Positions 53,873 through 62,324 of a stretch of 64,000 nt of DNA are shown piece after piece. The translations under genes and the position numbers were made by a program. Every line of letters starts with the position of its first letter. The first letter of the stretch is position 1. The DNA comes from Roseiarcus sp963787135 (GTDB lineage Bacteria; Pseudomonadota; Alphaproteobacteria; Rhizobiales; Beijerinckiaceae). Location of the stretch: assembly GCA_963787135.1 (NCBI GenBank), contig CAWBBW010000016.1, positions 10,616-74,615 on the forward strand, written 5' to 3'. The notes under the pieces were generated by a model, which searched no databases, had not been told where the DNA came from, and worked only from the letters and a program-made list of their open reading frames with translations.

Positions 53873-55417
53873 TTAAGCTCCCTTCCGATCGGCGAGCATT
53901 TTGGCCCGTATCTCCTTCTTGAGGACTTTTCCGACCTTCGAACGCGGCAGGTCGGGCCAGATATCCACCTGCTTGGGCGCCTTGACGCTGCCGATGCGCC
54001 CCTTGACGAAGCTGATGAGCTCTTCGGCTGTCAGAACGCGGCCAGCATGGAGCTGCACGACCGCGGCGACCCTCTCGCCCCATTTTGCGTCCGGCAGTCC
54101 AAAGACGGCGCTGTCCATTACGCCCGGATGCTGCAGCAGCGCCTGCTCGACCTCGATCGAATAGACGTTGAAGCCGCCGGTGATGATCATGTCCTTGGCG
54201 CGGTCGACGATGAAGAGAAAGTTTTCCGCGTCGAGATAACCGATGTCGCCGGTGTGATGCCAATTGAAGCGCGACACCTCGGCAGTCGCCTCGGCGTTCT
54301 TGTAATAGCCGTCCATCACCAAGGATCCGCGCACCACGATCTCGCCGCGCTCTCCGGCCGGCAGAAGGTGGCCGCTCTCGTCCATCACCCCGACCTGCGT
54401 CAGGGGCGTCGCCCGTCCCGCCGAGGCCAGGCGCTCACGGGCGATGGTCCCGTCGGGATTGAAATGGTCCTTAGGGGCCATGGTCGAGATCATCATCGGC
54501 GCCTCGGTCTGGCCGAACAATTGCGCCATGACCGGCCCGATCTTGTCGATCGCCTCTTCCAGCCGCGCCGCCGAGATCGGCGCGGCGCCGTACCAGAAGC
54601 ATTGCAGCGAGCTACGATCGGTCCCCGCGAGTTTCGGGTTCTCCAGCAGCATGTAGATCAAGGTCGGCGGCAGGAACGTATGGGTGACCCGGCGGCGCTC
54701 GATGAGGGCGAGAAACTCGGTCAAGTCCGCCTTGGGCATGATGACGATTCGGCCGCCCAAGGCCAGTATCGGGAAGCACAAAACGCCCGCCGCATGAGTC
54801 AATGGCGCGAGCGCGAGATAGACGGGGCGACCTTCGAACGGATAGCTCATCAGCGTGAGCGCAGACATCGTCTCCAGATTGCGCCCAGAAAGCATTACGC
54901 CTTTGGGCTGACCGGTGGTGCCGCCGGTGCCCGCGATCATAGCGATGTCGTCCACAGTCGCGATTTCGATCGGCTCATCGCCGACGCCCTCGAGCCACTG
55001 ATCCAACGCCGGCGAGAAGGGCGTGGGTTTGTCGAGGCAGACGAGAAAGGAAAGCTTGGGTAAGTCGGCGCGCATCTGCTCTACCAGCGGCGCGTAAGCG
55101 CTATGGAAGATCAGGCCCGTACAGTCGAAGGCGTCGAGGATGAAGCGGTTCTCGGCCGCCTCGTTGCGCGGATTGATCGGACACCAGACGGCGCCGGCGC
55201 GCGAGACGCTGAAGACGCAAGCGAATGCGACCGGATCATTGCCTGAGAGGATCGCCACTTTGTCGCCCGGCTTGACGCCCGACCGATGAAGCGCCCGGGC
55301 GACGCGCCAGGTGAGGCGCTGTACCTCGCCGTAGGAGAAGTCCTTGTCGCCCATGGTCAGGCACGGCGCGGCGGCCCCCAGCGTCGCCCCTTTGTCCAGA
55401 TAATCGACCAACCGCAT
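53873..55417 (-). CDS. AMP-dependent acyl-CoA synthetase/ligase
   Basis: Activates a carboxylic acid to its CoA thioester via an acyl-AMP. The 514-residue protein has the P-loop IAGTGGTTGQPKGVML (A3-type), LFGQTEAPM (A5), HTGDIGYLDAENFLFIVDR (A7/A8 region) and the C-terminal PRSKVGKVLKKEIR with the catalytic Lys. The ATG at 55417 has GGAG upstream. Substrate could be a fatty, aromatic or short acid; the neighbouring SDR and TetR genes suggest a small catabolic unit. No further step is decisive. Confidence 0.92.
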   Translation of the reverse strand: MRLVDYLDKGATLGAAAPCLTMGDKDFSYGEVQRLTWRVARALHRSGVKPGDKVAILSGNDPVAFACVFSVSRAGAVWCPINPRNEAAENRFILDAFDCTGLIFHSAYAPLVEQMRADLPKLSFLVCLDKPTPFSPALDQWLEGVGDEPIEIATVDDIAMIAGTGGTTGQPKGVMLSGRNLETMSALTLMSYPFEGRPVYLALAPLTHAAGVLCFPILALGGRIVIMPKADLTEFLALIERRRVTHTFLPPTLIYMLLENPKLAGTDRSSLQCFWYGAAPISAARLEEAIDKIGPVMAQLFGQTEAPMMISTMAPKDHFNPDGTIARERLASAGRATPLTQVGVMDESGHLLPAGERGEIVVRGSLVMDGYYKNAEATAEVSRFNWHHTGDIGYLDAENFLFIVDRAKDMIITGGFNVYSIEVEQALLQHPGVMDSAVFGLPDAKWGERVAAVVQLHAGRVLTAEELISFVKGRIGSVKAPKQVDIWPDLPRSKVGKVLKKEIRAKMLADRKGA

Positions 55418-55474
55418 GACGCTCTCCAACGCGTGGAGTTTTGGGGAGGCCGAGGCGCCGCCCTCAAGGCCGGC

Positions 55475-55570
55475 TGTTGTACGGCGCGGTCCAAAGCCCG
55501 GCGAAGACGGGCGTCCGTCCGGACGCCCAATCGACCGCGCCGGCCGCGATCATCGATCGCGGCTACAACG
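55475..55570. repeat. Nested palindromic element upstream of the acyl-CoA synthetase gene
   Basis: Outer arms GTTGTA/TACAAC (55476-55481 and 55564-55569) enclose GGCGCGGTC/GACCGCGCC, an inner hairpin GGGCGTCC/GGACGCCC (55509-55528, 4-base loop) and CCGCGATC/GATCGCGG (55544-55562). The last hairpin matches the one at 10964-10982. It fills the gap between the saccharopine-like gene and the acyl-CoA synthetase gene. Confidence 0.75.
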
Positions 55571-55577
55571 GTAAAGG

Positions 55578-56699
55578 CTAGCAATGCGCGGTGACAATCG
55601 GGTCCCGGACCAGCCCGAAGCTCTTCAAAACGCCGAGCAGCTCGCGATGCCCGAAGGCCTGGCAGGCCGAGGCGAAGCCCGCCTTCTTCGGCGGAGACTG
55701 GAGCAGGGAATAGGCGGCGTGGGCCTGCAGAAGGCCGGTCTGTTTGTAGTTGCTGACGCCGTGGATCACGCAGTGCACGCGCGCCAGCGGGCCGGAAGCG
55801 TAGACCGAGTCGAGCGAGACGTTGACGCGCGGGTTTTCCCGCGGCGGCATTCCCGCTTGAATCGAGGCCGCGATATTGGCGAGCGCGGCCTGCTGCTGAT
55901 CGGGAGGCAGCGGCTTGATTTGCTCTTCGAACATCTTCTGCGTCGCCACGAAGCCCTCCATCACTTCGCGCGCGAAGACCCCGCCGAGAGCCTTGCAATT
56001 GGCCACCCGCGGGTCGTCCTTGAACCAGACAGGGTGCGAGGTGCCGGCCCACGGCGTCACCAGCGCGTGGACGTGCTGGCCGGGAACGTTGACGTCGAAA
56101 TGGGTGTTCTGCGCCCATTCGACATATTTGTTCTGCTCCAGATAGTACCACTTGGCCTGCAGGATCGCGAAAATGGTTTGGGTCGAGGCGTAAGTCGGAA
56201 AGCCTTTCCAGAGCACGAGGATGTCGAGCGTATCGACGCCCGGCGTTTCCAGACAGATGTTCGCGGCGATTTCTCCGGTGGTGTACATTTGCGCGATGCC
56301 GGGAGAGAGCAGCAGGCCCTTGGCGGCGAACTTGTGTCCCCAGCGGGTCTTGGCGTCCAGCACCCAGTCCTGCTCGCCTGTCGTGTCGGTGTAGTGGCAT
56401 CCGGCGGCGAGGCACGCCTCGGCGACCTCAGGGCCGTACTTGCTGAACGGGCCGACCATGTTGCTGACGACCTTGGCGCCGTCGAACAATCCGGCCAGCG
56501 CCTTGACGCTGTGTTCGACGGTCGCGACTTCGTAGTCGGCGGTTTCGATTCCGGGGATTTTGTCCATCACCGCCTGCACCCGGGCGCGATCGCGGCCGGC
56601 GGCGATGAAGGGCACATGCAGCTCGCGCAAATACTCGCAAACGAGGCGGCCCGTGTAGCCGGACGCGCCATAGACGATGACAGGTTTCTTGTCGCTCAT
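55578..56699 (-). CDS. Saccharopine dehydrogenase-like NAD(P)-binding protein
   Basis: A 373-residue protein with an N-terminal Rossmann fold (IVYGASGYTGRLVCEYL, IAAGRDRARV) and SNMVGPFSKYGPEVAEACL followed by CHYTDTTGEQDWV, the pattern of saccharopine-dehydrogenase-like and trans-acting enoyl-reductase proteins. It is unlikely to act in lysine metabolism; the actual substrate is unknown. The ATG at 56699 is used; the frame is open upstream without homology. It lies 52 bp after the SDR gene on the same strand. Confidence 0.83.
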   Translation of the reverse strand: MSDKKPVIVYGASGYTGRLVCEYLRELHVPFIAAGRDRARVQAVMDKIPGIETADYEVATVEHSVKALAGLFDGAKVVSNMVGPFSKYGPEVAEACLAAGCHYTDTTGEQDWVLDAKTRWGHKFAAKGLLLSPGIAQMYTTGEIAANICLETPGVDTLDILVLWKGFPTYASTQTIFAILQAKWYYLEQNKYVEWAQNTHFDVNVPGQHVHALVTPWAGTSHPVWFKDDPRVANCKALGGVFAREVMEGFVATQKMFEEQIKPLPPDQQQAALANIAASIQAGMPPRENPRVNVSLDSVYASGPLARVHCVIHGVSNYKQTGLLQAHAAYSLLQSPPKKAGFASACQAFGHRELLGVLKSFGLVRDPIVTAHC

Positions 56700-56751
56700 G
56701 ATTTCGGTTCCTCCGATTGCTTCTTCGCCGCGCAGCCCATGGGGCTCGCGG

Positions 56752-57555
56752 TCACATTCCCATTCCGCCGTCGACCGGCAGGCCCGCGCCAGTGATGAAC
56801 CGGGCGGCGTCGGAAGCGAGAAAAACCACGGCGTCCGCCATGTCGGCGACTTCGCCAAGCCGGGCGAGCGGCGTCTCCCCGATCACGCCGCCGACGGCGG
56901 CTTCGACGCTTGGGAAAAGGCCGGCCGCTACGACGTCGTTCGCCAGTTGCATGCCCATGTCGGTCGGAACGAGGCCCGGATAGATGCAATTGACGCGGAC
57001 GCCGTAACCGAGCTTGCCCGATTCCATCGCGCCGACCCGGGTCAGCCGGTCGACGCCCGACTTGGTGGCGGAATAGCCGGCGATGCCCGGAAAAGCGATG
57101 GTCGCCGCGACGGACGCAATGTTAATGACCGCTCCACCCTTGCCGGCGGGCCCGTCCGGCTTCATGGCGCGAAACGCGTGCTTCATGCCCAGCGCTGTCC
57201 CTACGACATTGACTTCGCACATGCGCCGCAGGTCGGCCGCCTCGACGTTGATGACCAGCGACGTGATCTCGACCCCGGCGTTGTTCACCAGGATGTCGAA
57301 GCCGCCCAGTTCCGCGATTGTCTTTAAGACCGCCGCCTGCCAGCTCGCGTCGTCGGTCACGTCGAGCGTAACGAAGCCCACCTTGGCGCCAGTGGCGGCA
57401 ATAGCTTTCGCGGTATCTCTGCCGACATCGGTGAGGACATCGCCAATCATCACCGCGGCGCCGGCCTTCGAGAGGGCCGCGGCCATGCCGGCGCCAAGAC
57501 CGCGCGCGCCGCCGGTGACCAGGGCTTTTCGACCGGCGAGATCAAAATTGCTCAT
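56752..57555 (-). CDS. SDR family oxidoreductase
   Basis: A 267-residue classical short-chain dehydrogenase: TGGARGLG (14-21), NNAGVE, catalytic Tyr and Lys in YSATK, and PVDGGMGM at the C terminus. Similar to 3-alpha/20-beta-hydroxysteroid-dehydrogenase-like and 3-oxoacyl-reductase-like proteins; substrate unknown. A GGAGG ribosome-binding site precedes the ATG. It appears to be the first gene of a three-gene minus-strand unit with the saccharopine-like and acyl-CoA synthetase genes, and is divergent from tetR. Confidence 0.9.
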   Translation of the reverse strand: MSNFDLAGRKALVTGGARGLGAGMAAALSKAGAAVMIGDVLTDVGRDTAKAIAATGAKVGFVTLDVTDDASWQAAVLKTIAELGGFDILVNNAGVEITSLVINVEAADLRRMCEVNVVGTALGMKHAFRAMKPDGPAGKGGAVINIASVAATIAFPGIAGYSATKSGVDRLTRVGAMESGKLGYGVRVNCIYPGLVPTDMGMQLANDVVAAGLFPSVEAAVGGVIGETPLARLGEVADMADAVVFLASDAARFITGAGLPVDGGMGM

Positions 57556-57770
57556 TGAACGATTCCTCCAGGATTGAGTGCATGCGCCAATCGCCTGCTC
57601 GCTCGTGCCGAGCGGTCGATCGTCGTGCTCATGTCAGGAGGGGGCGCGAGCGCGGACCAATGGCTCGCCGATATCGCCAAAGCAGCGAATCGAATCGATG
57701 CCGTCCGCACGGGCTTCCTCCTTTTCGCGATCGTGTCTCTTGCGGAGACGGGGCAATGGGATTGAATATT

Positions 57771-57818
57771 TTGACAGGTGTCAAGCTTTTCTTATACGAC
57801 TGTCAAAATAATTTTTGA
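57771..57818. promoter_or_regulatory. Paired inverted repeats and possible promoter between SDR and TetR genes
   Basis: TTGACA-GG-TGTCAA (57771-57784) is a perfect inverted repeat, and GTCAAAA-TAAT-TTTTGAC-like sequence (57802-57818) is a second, near-perfect one with the same TTGAC half-sites. Between them, TATACG at 57793 lies 16 bases after the TTGACA, a possible plus-strand promoter for tetR. Two operators of this form between divergent genes fit TetR autoregulation; this is inference. The rest of the 447 bp gap holds only the repeat below and no credible gene. Confidence 0.5.
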
Positions 57819-57875
57819 CCCCGTCATCCGCGGGCTTGACCCGCGAGTCCATGGACCGCCGGGCTGCGACCCGGG
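57819..57875. repeat. Dispersed GC-rich hairpin repeat (GTCATCCGCGGGCTTGACC type)
   Basis: CGTCATC followed by hairpin CGCGGG-cttga-CCCGCG (57829-57845) and a second hairpin CCGGG-ctgcga-CCCGG (57859-57874). Elements beginning CGTCAT and carrying GGGCTTGACCC are common intergenic repeats in Hyphomicrobiales genomes. It lies in the leader of the tetR gene. Confidence 0.65.
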
Positions 57876-58002
57876 GACGGCGATGCCGGCAAAGGAGGGG
57901 GAAGCTAAGCGGCGCAATGAAACTGATGTCCCTTGATCTCCATCGCCTGCGTGCTATCCGTCCGAGGGATCGTAGGCGTTTCACGGCAACACGAGAGCGA
58001 AT

Positions 58003-58692
58003 TTGCAAAAGGTGACCAGACTGGACAGAATCCCGCGTCAGCGGGTGGACAAGTTCGCCGAGCGCCGCGCGGAGCTGGCCGAGGCGGCGTTGCAGACCCT
58101 TTCGGAACTGGGCTACGCCCGCACCAGCCTGCGCGAGATCGCGCAGAATTCCGAGTTCACTCACGGGGTTCTGCATTATTATTTTCGCGACAAGGTCGAT
58201 CTGATCCTTTGCAGCGTGCGCCAGTACAAGGCGCGATGCGTGACCCGCTACGATCAGGTCAGTGCGGACGCGCGGACCTACGAAGACTTGATGACCGGCT
58301 TTCTCGCGGCTCTCGCACAGACAATGCGCGACGAGGCGCATATGCATCGCCTCTGGTACGATATTCGCTCGCAGACCCTGTTCGAGACGGCGTTCCAGGC
58401 CGACGTCGCCGAACTGGACAGGAGCCTCGAGAACATGATCTGGCGCATCATGGGCCGCTTCGCGGAATTGACCGGAGAGCCGCAGACTATGCCGCCCTCG
58501 GTGATCTATGCGATGATCGACGGACTGTTTCAGCAATGCCTGCTGAAACACCTTTCCGGCGATACCCACGCCATCGATCAGATGCAGGCCGACGTGAGGC
58601 TGGTGCTGTCGAAGATCACCAACGATCCAGCCAGATCGGTTGGGGTCACTGGTTCGCCTGGTCGTGGGGCGAAGGAACGCCGACGCGGATGA
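58003..58692 (+). CDS. TetR/AcrR family transcriptional regulator
   Basis: A 229-residue DNA-binding repressor. The N-terminal helix-turn-helix is typical: RAELAEAALQTLSELGYART then SLREIAQNSEFTHGVLHYYF, ending FRDKVDLI. The remaining ~170 residues form the ligand-binding domain. Start is TTG 58003 or GTG 58012. It is divergent from the SDR/saccharopine-like/acyl-CoA-synthetase unit and likely controls it and itself. Its 3' end overlaps the convergent DUF4105 gene by 47 bp. Confidence 0.92.
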   Translation: MQKVTRLDRIPRQRVDKFAERRAELAEAALQTLSELGYARTSLREIAQNSEFTHGVLHYYFRDKVDLILCSVRQYKARCVTRYDQVSADARTYEDLMTGFLAALAQTMRDEAHMHRLWYDIRSQTLFETAFQADVAELDRSLENMIWRIMGRFAELTGEPQTMPPSVIYAMIDGLFQQCLLKHLSGDTHAIDQMQADVRLVLSKITNDPARSVGVTGSPGRGAKERRRG

Positions 58693-59671
58693 GCCGGGAA
58701 AAATCCGGCGACTGATCGGCCGCCTTCGCCTGGGCGCCGATACGAGCGCGCTCCATCAGTTCGCTGAGAGGCATCGTCGTGACCACCACCTGATGGTCGT
58801 AAAGGTATCCGGGAAGGAAGCCATTGACGACGAGCCGCCAGTCGAAGGGGTACATCCCCCCAGCCGCGCGGATGATCTTGAAGACGACCGTCGCACAATT
58901 GGCGGTGATCGAATTGTAGAACTTCGGCTGCTCGGCGAGCGCGGTCGCCTCCAGGACGTATTGGGTGAGGAGGACGCGCGCCTGGTCGGCGGGCGTGCTG
59001 AGCCGATAGAGCCGCACATCTTCGCCGCGCACGTTCGAACGGAGATGAACCGAATCGCGCTCAGTCGTCGCGAGATAAATAAGGGTATGCGACTTGAATG
59101 CATCGGCGATTGGCGAGAACTGGCTATTCCTCTCGCGCCGCACTTCGACCGACCACGCGAGATAATCGCCGTCCTCGAAGCCGAAGCTCATGATGACATG
59201 AGCCATCTCAGGCCCGGCCCAGTAGGCGAGAAAGAGATCAAGCGTCTTGAGCGTGGAAAGATCGTAGGAGCGTTTGGACCATCGCCCGGTGAAATCGTTG
59301 TCGGTGCGCCAGTCGAAATCGCGCACGTCGGATAGCGTCAGCGTGTCGCCGTCGATCGTCCCTGTCGTTTGCCGCGCGACATCCGGGGCCCAGTCGCCGC
59401 CGGCTGGCGGCTGGATCGTGCCCCACCAGACGACGACCCCGGCAAAAGCCAGCGCGTAGACTGAGAGCGCGACCCAGCGTCGGCGTCTGAACAGCGCCAG
59501 CACGGTCGCGAGGCCAAGAATGACGAAGACGCCCGCGGCGGCGGCTCTCGCCCATTCCGGCGCCGGGAGCCGGAACCACAGCGCCATCGCGGCCCAGACG
59601 GTCAGGGGCGCGATGACCAGGGCCGACAAACATATCCAACCAATCGTCGAAGCGAGACGCCCCGCGGTCAT
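58646..59671 (-). CDS. DUF4105 domain-containing membrane protein
   Basis: A 341-residue inner-membrane protein. Three hydrophobic segments lie in the first ~90 residues, followed by a soluble domain matching DUF4105: FDWRTDNDFTGRWSKRSYDL, MAHVIMSFGFEDGDYLAWSV and NSITANCATVVFKIIR, where the Asn-Cys pair is conserved in the family. Function unknown. Its 3' end overlaps tetR's 3' end. Confidence 0.85.
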   Translation of the reverse strand: MTAGRLASTIGWICLSALVIAPLTVWAAMALWFRLPAPEWARAAAAGVFVILGLATVLALFRRRRWVALSVYALAFAGVVVWWGTIQPPAGGDWAPDVARQTTGTIDGDTLTLSDVRDFDWRTDNDFTGRWSKRSYDLSTLKTLDLFLAYWAGPEMAHVIMSFGFEDGDYLAWSVEVRRERNSQFSPIADAFKSHTLIYLATTERDSVHLRSNVRGEDVRLYRLSTPADQARVLLTQYVLEATALAEQPKFYNSITANCATVVFKIIRAAGGMYPFDWRLVVNGFLPGYLYDHQVVVTTMPLSELMERARIGAQAKAADQSPDFSRLIRVGVPSPHDQANQ

Positions 59672-59787
59672 GCTGCCCCCGCCTCACCGCGACGCCGCCC
59701 CGCGACAGGCTTACGCCATGGCGGAAGCGTCTTCCAGCAGAGTTTCGCAGAGGCCCGGCCTTGCCGGCCCGATTCGAATGACCCTCG

Positions 59788-60827
59788 TCAAGCCGCTCTC
59801 TTTTCTTTCAAGAGCCCGAGCAGCATGAGGCTTTCTGCCGTCGCGACCAGCGCGTCCTCGCGCGACCGCGGCGCCCAGCCGAGCAGGCGGCGCGCCTTTT
59901 CGCTGGTTGCGTTCTTGGTCTTGCCCAGTTCACCGACAACCTGCCGAAGCGAAGGGTCGGCGAGGGACGCGAGGCGCACGAGCCAATCGGGCAATTCGCG
60001 TGTCGGGACGCGGCGCGCCGCCTCGCCCAGCCGCGCCTTCAGGGTCAACGCCATCTCCCGCAAGCTCATGAAATCGCCGGCCATGGCGAGAAACCTTTGA
60101 CCCATTGCGGGCGGGGCGGTCATCGCGCGCAGGTGCAGGTCGGCCACGTCGCGAACGTCCACAACGCCGAAGCCTATCCGCGGCAGGCCGGGCGCGCCGC
60201 CGTCCATCAAGCGCTTGACGCCCGCGACCGAGGTCGACGAGTCGGGCCCCAAGGCGGGACCAAACACACCGACCGGATTGACGACGGCGAGTTCGAGGCC
60301 GCCCTCCTTCGCGACAAAATCCCAGGCTGCGCGCTCAGCGAGCGTCTTCGACTTGGCATATGGCGCTGACGCCGCCTCCGCTAACATCGGTCCAGCTCGT
60401 CTCGTCGAACGGGGCAGTCTGCGGTTTGTGGCCGTAGCCGATCGCGGCGAAGGATGAGGTCAGCACCACCCGTTTGACGCCCGCCGCCCGCGCGGCCTTC
60501 AGCACCCTCAAGGCGCCGTCGCGCGCCGGGAACAATGAGCTCGTCCTCGTGCTTCGGCGTGGTCAACGGAAAAGGCGAGGCGACGTGCAGCACGAAGTCG
60601 CAACCCGCAACCGCATCGGGCCAACCCGCGTCGCGCTCGAGGTCCGCGGCGGCGAATGTCAGCCGGTCGTCGCCTTCAGCGCCCGCGCGCTTCAGCAACG
60701 CGCGAACCTCCGGCTCGCGTGCAAGACTTCGGACTGTCGTACGGACCTGATGGCCCTGAGCGAGCAGCTGCAGGATGCAATGCCCGCCGATGAAGCCCGA
60801 TCCGCCCGTCACCAGAACCAAGCTCAT
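59788..60827 (-). pseudogene. NAD-dependent aldehyde reductase (dihydroflavonol-reductase-like), two frameshifts
   Basis: Three frames on the minus strand join into one extended-SDR protein. From 60827: VLVTGGSGFIGGHCILQLLA to HEDELIV; after an extra base near 60518: DGALRVLKAARAAGVKRVVL to DETSWTDV; after a second extra base near 60360: APYAKSKTLAERAAWDF to the stop at 59788. Together they would give ~345 residues with TGGSGFIGG and catalytic Tyr/Lys in YAKSK. As written the gene is broken; similar enzymes reduce aldehydes or ketones with NADPH. Confidence 0.7.
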
Positions 60828-60902
60828 GGATGCGCCTCCGTGGATCGGCCCGGATCCAACGTGGGCATCGAGCGGTTCGCCATCAACGGGGAGGAGACGC
60901 CG

Positions 60903-61295
60903 CTACCGCACGACTTGCAGGAAAAGCACAACGACGACAATCCACCCCAGAGTGAAGACGAGGGTTCGGATATAGGGGAGACCAATCCAGTAGACGACGG
61001 CGTGCGCGAGCCTGAGCCAGAAGAACGCGATGGCGCAGAACGCGGTGGTAGCGTCGGCCTTGCCCGCGACTTGGGCGATCAGGATGAGTGCGGCGAAGGG
61101 CGCGAAACTCTCGACCGCGTTGATGTGGGCGCGATTGGCGCGCTGGCCCCAGAGCGGCACCGGACGCGGCTTGGGATCGGCGTAATTTTGCGGGGCGAGA
61201 AGCCCGTTGGTCATCACTGGGCGGACGATATAGACGATCCACAGCGACGCAGTGAGCAGCGCCGTATAGGCGAGGTATTGAAGGTCGGTGGTCAT
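60903..61295 (-). CDS. MAPEG family membrane protein
   Basis: A 130-residue protein with about four hydrophobic helices. The MAPEG pattern is seen in PLWGQRANRAHINAVESFAP, followed by LRLAHAVVYWIGLPYIRTLV, which carries residues conserved in this eicosanoid/glutathione-metabolism-related family. Bacterial members are mostly uncharacterised. The ATG at 61295 has GGGGGAAA upstream. Confidence 0.88.
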   Translation of the reverse strand: MTTDLQYLAYTALLTASLWIVYIVRPVMTNGLLAPQNYADPKPRPVPLWGQRANRAHINAVESFAPFAALILIAQVAGKADATTAFCAIAFFWLRLAHAVVYWIGLPYIRTLVFTLGWIVVVVLFLQVVR

Positions 61296-61394
61296 GTTTC
61301 CCCCTTCGGGTCGCGGCAAGTTCCCTGCCGGGCTGTGCGACCCTATCACCTCCAAATGACCGCGCCTAACCCGGGAATCGAGCCGGCTTGCCGC

Positions 61395-62240
61395 TCAGCC
61401 CTCGCTCTGGTGGCCGCCCGACAGCGGCACGAACGGAATGACTTTGCCGCCGAAAATATCGGAGCGCGAAACCGTCGTGGCGCCGTCTGCGCCGGTGGTC
61501 TTCACGACCTTGAGAATATGTTGCGCGCCCGGCGGACCCACAGGGATGACCATGATCCCGCTCGGCTTCAACTGTTGCAGGAGCGGCGGCGGGATGTGGT
61601 CGATCCCGCAGGTGACGATGATCTTGTCGAACGGCGCCGCCTCTTCCCAGCCGAAATACCCGTCGCCGCTACGGGTCTCGATCACGCCATATTCGTGGTA
61701 GCCGGCGCCGATCAGGCGATCGTAGACGCCGCGGGTGCGCGCGGCGAGTTCGGGAATAATCTCGATCGAATGGACCCGGCTCGTCAGGTAGGTCAGGAGG
61801 GCCGACTGGTAGCCTGAGCCTGTGCCGATTTCGAGCACCTTGTCGCTGCCGCGAACGCCGAGCGCGCTTGTCATCCGCCCCATCGTGCCAGGCGGGGTGA
61901 TGGTGACGCCAAAGCCGATGTCGAGATAGTGCCCGACATAGGCCTGCTCGCGATCCTGGGGCAGGACGAATTCCTCGCGCGGCGTCATCAGGAAGGCGCG
62001 CTTGTCGGCGGGAGTCCAGAGATCGTTGAAGGCGAGGACCTCGCGATAACGGTCGAAGCGGCGACCGAGGTAGGTCGGATCCTCGCCGCGATTCGAGGCC
62101 ATCCAGGAAACGAATTGGGCCTTGTCGTTGAGCGGCGGCCACATGTCGCTCCGGAACGGCTGAACGGCAAGGGCCGGAAAGGCGCCGATGGCGCCGGCGG
62201 CGCCCGCCACCGCGCCAAGCAGAAAATCGCGTCTCCGCAT
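61395..62240 (-). CDS. Protein-L-isoaspartate O-methyltransferase-like protein with Tat signal
   Basis: A 281-residue protein. It starts with a twin-arginine-type signal (RRRDFLLGAVAGAAGAIGAF) ending near residue 25. The rest matches PCMT, which methylates isoaspartyl residues to repair aged protein: LEIGTGSGYQSALLTYL (SAM motif I), IEIIPELA, SGDGYFGWEEAAPFDKIIVT and VPLSGG. A relatively long insert lies between the signal and the core. PCMT is normally cytosolic, so export is unusual. Confidence 0.87.
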   Translation of the reverse strand: MRRRDFLLGAVAGAAGAIGAFPALAVQPFRSDMWPPLNDKAQFVSWMASNRGEDPTYLGRRFDRYREVLAFNDLWTPADKRAFLMTPREEFVLPQDREQAYVGHYLDIGFGVTITPPGTMGRMTSALGVRGSDKVLEIGTGSGYQSALLTYLTSRVHSIEIIPELAARTRGVYDRLIGAGYHEYGVIETRSGDGYFGWEEAAPFDKIIVTCGIDHIPPPLLQQLKPSGIMVIPVGPPGAQHILKVVKTTGADGATTVSRSDIFGGKVIPFVPLSGGHQSEG

Positions 62241-62324
62241 CAGGACTGTCTCCGAGGGTTCAAATTCCGCACCGCCCGTTATCGGGCGTGAAAGGCCAAG
62301 TCTACACGGGCTTCGACGGCGCCG

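Noticed and set aside
57574..57765. A 63-codon ORF in the SDR-TetR gap
   Set aside because: Starts with TTG, no ribosome-binding site or homology, and lies in a control region.
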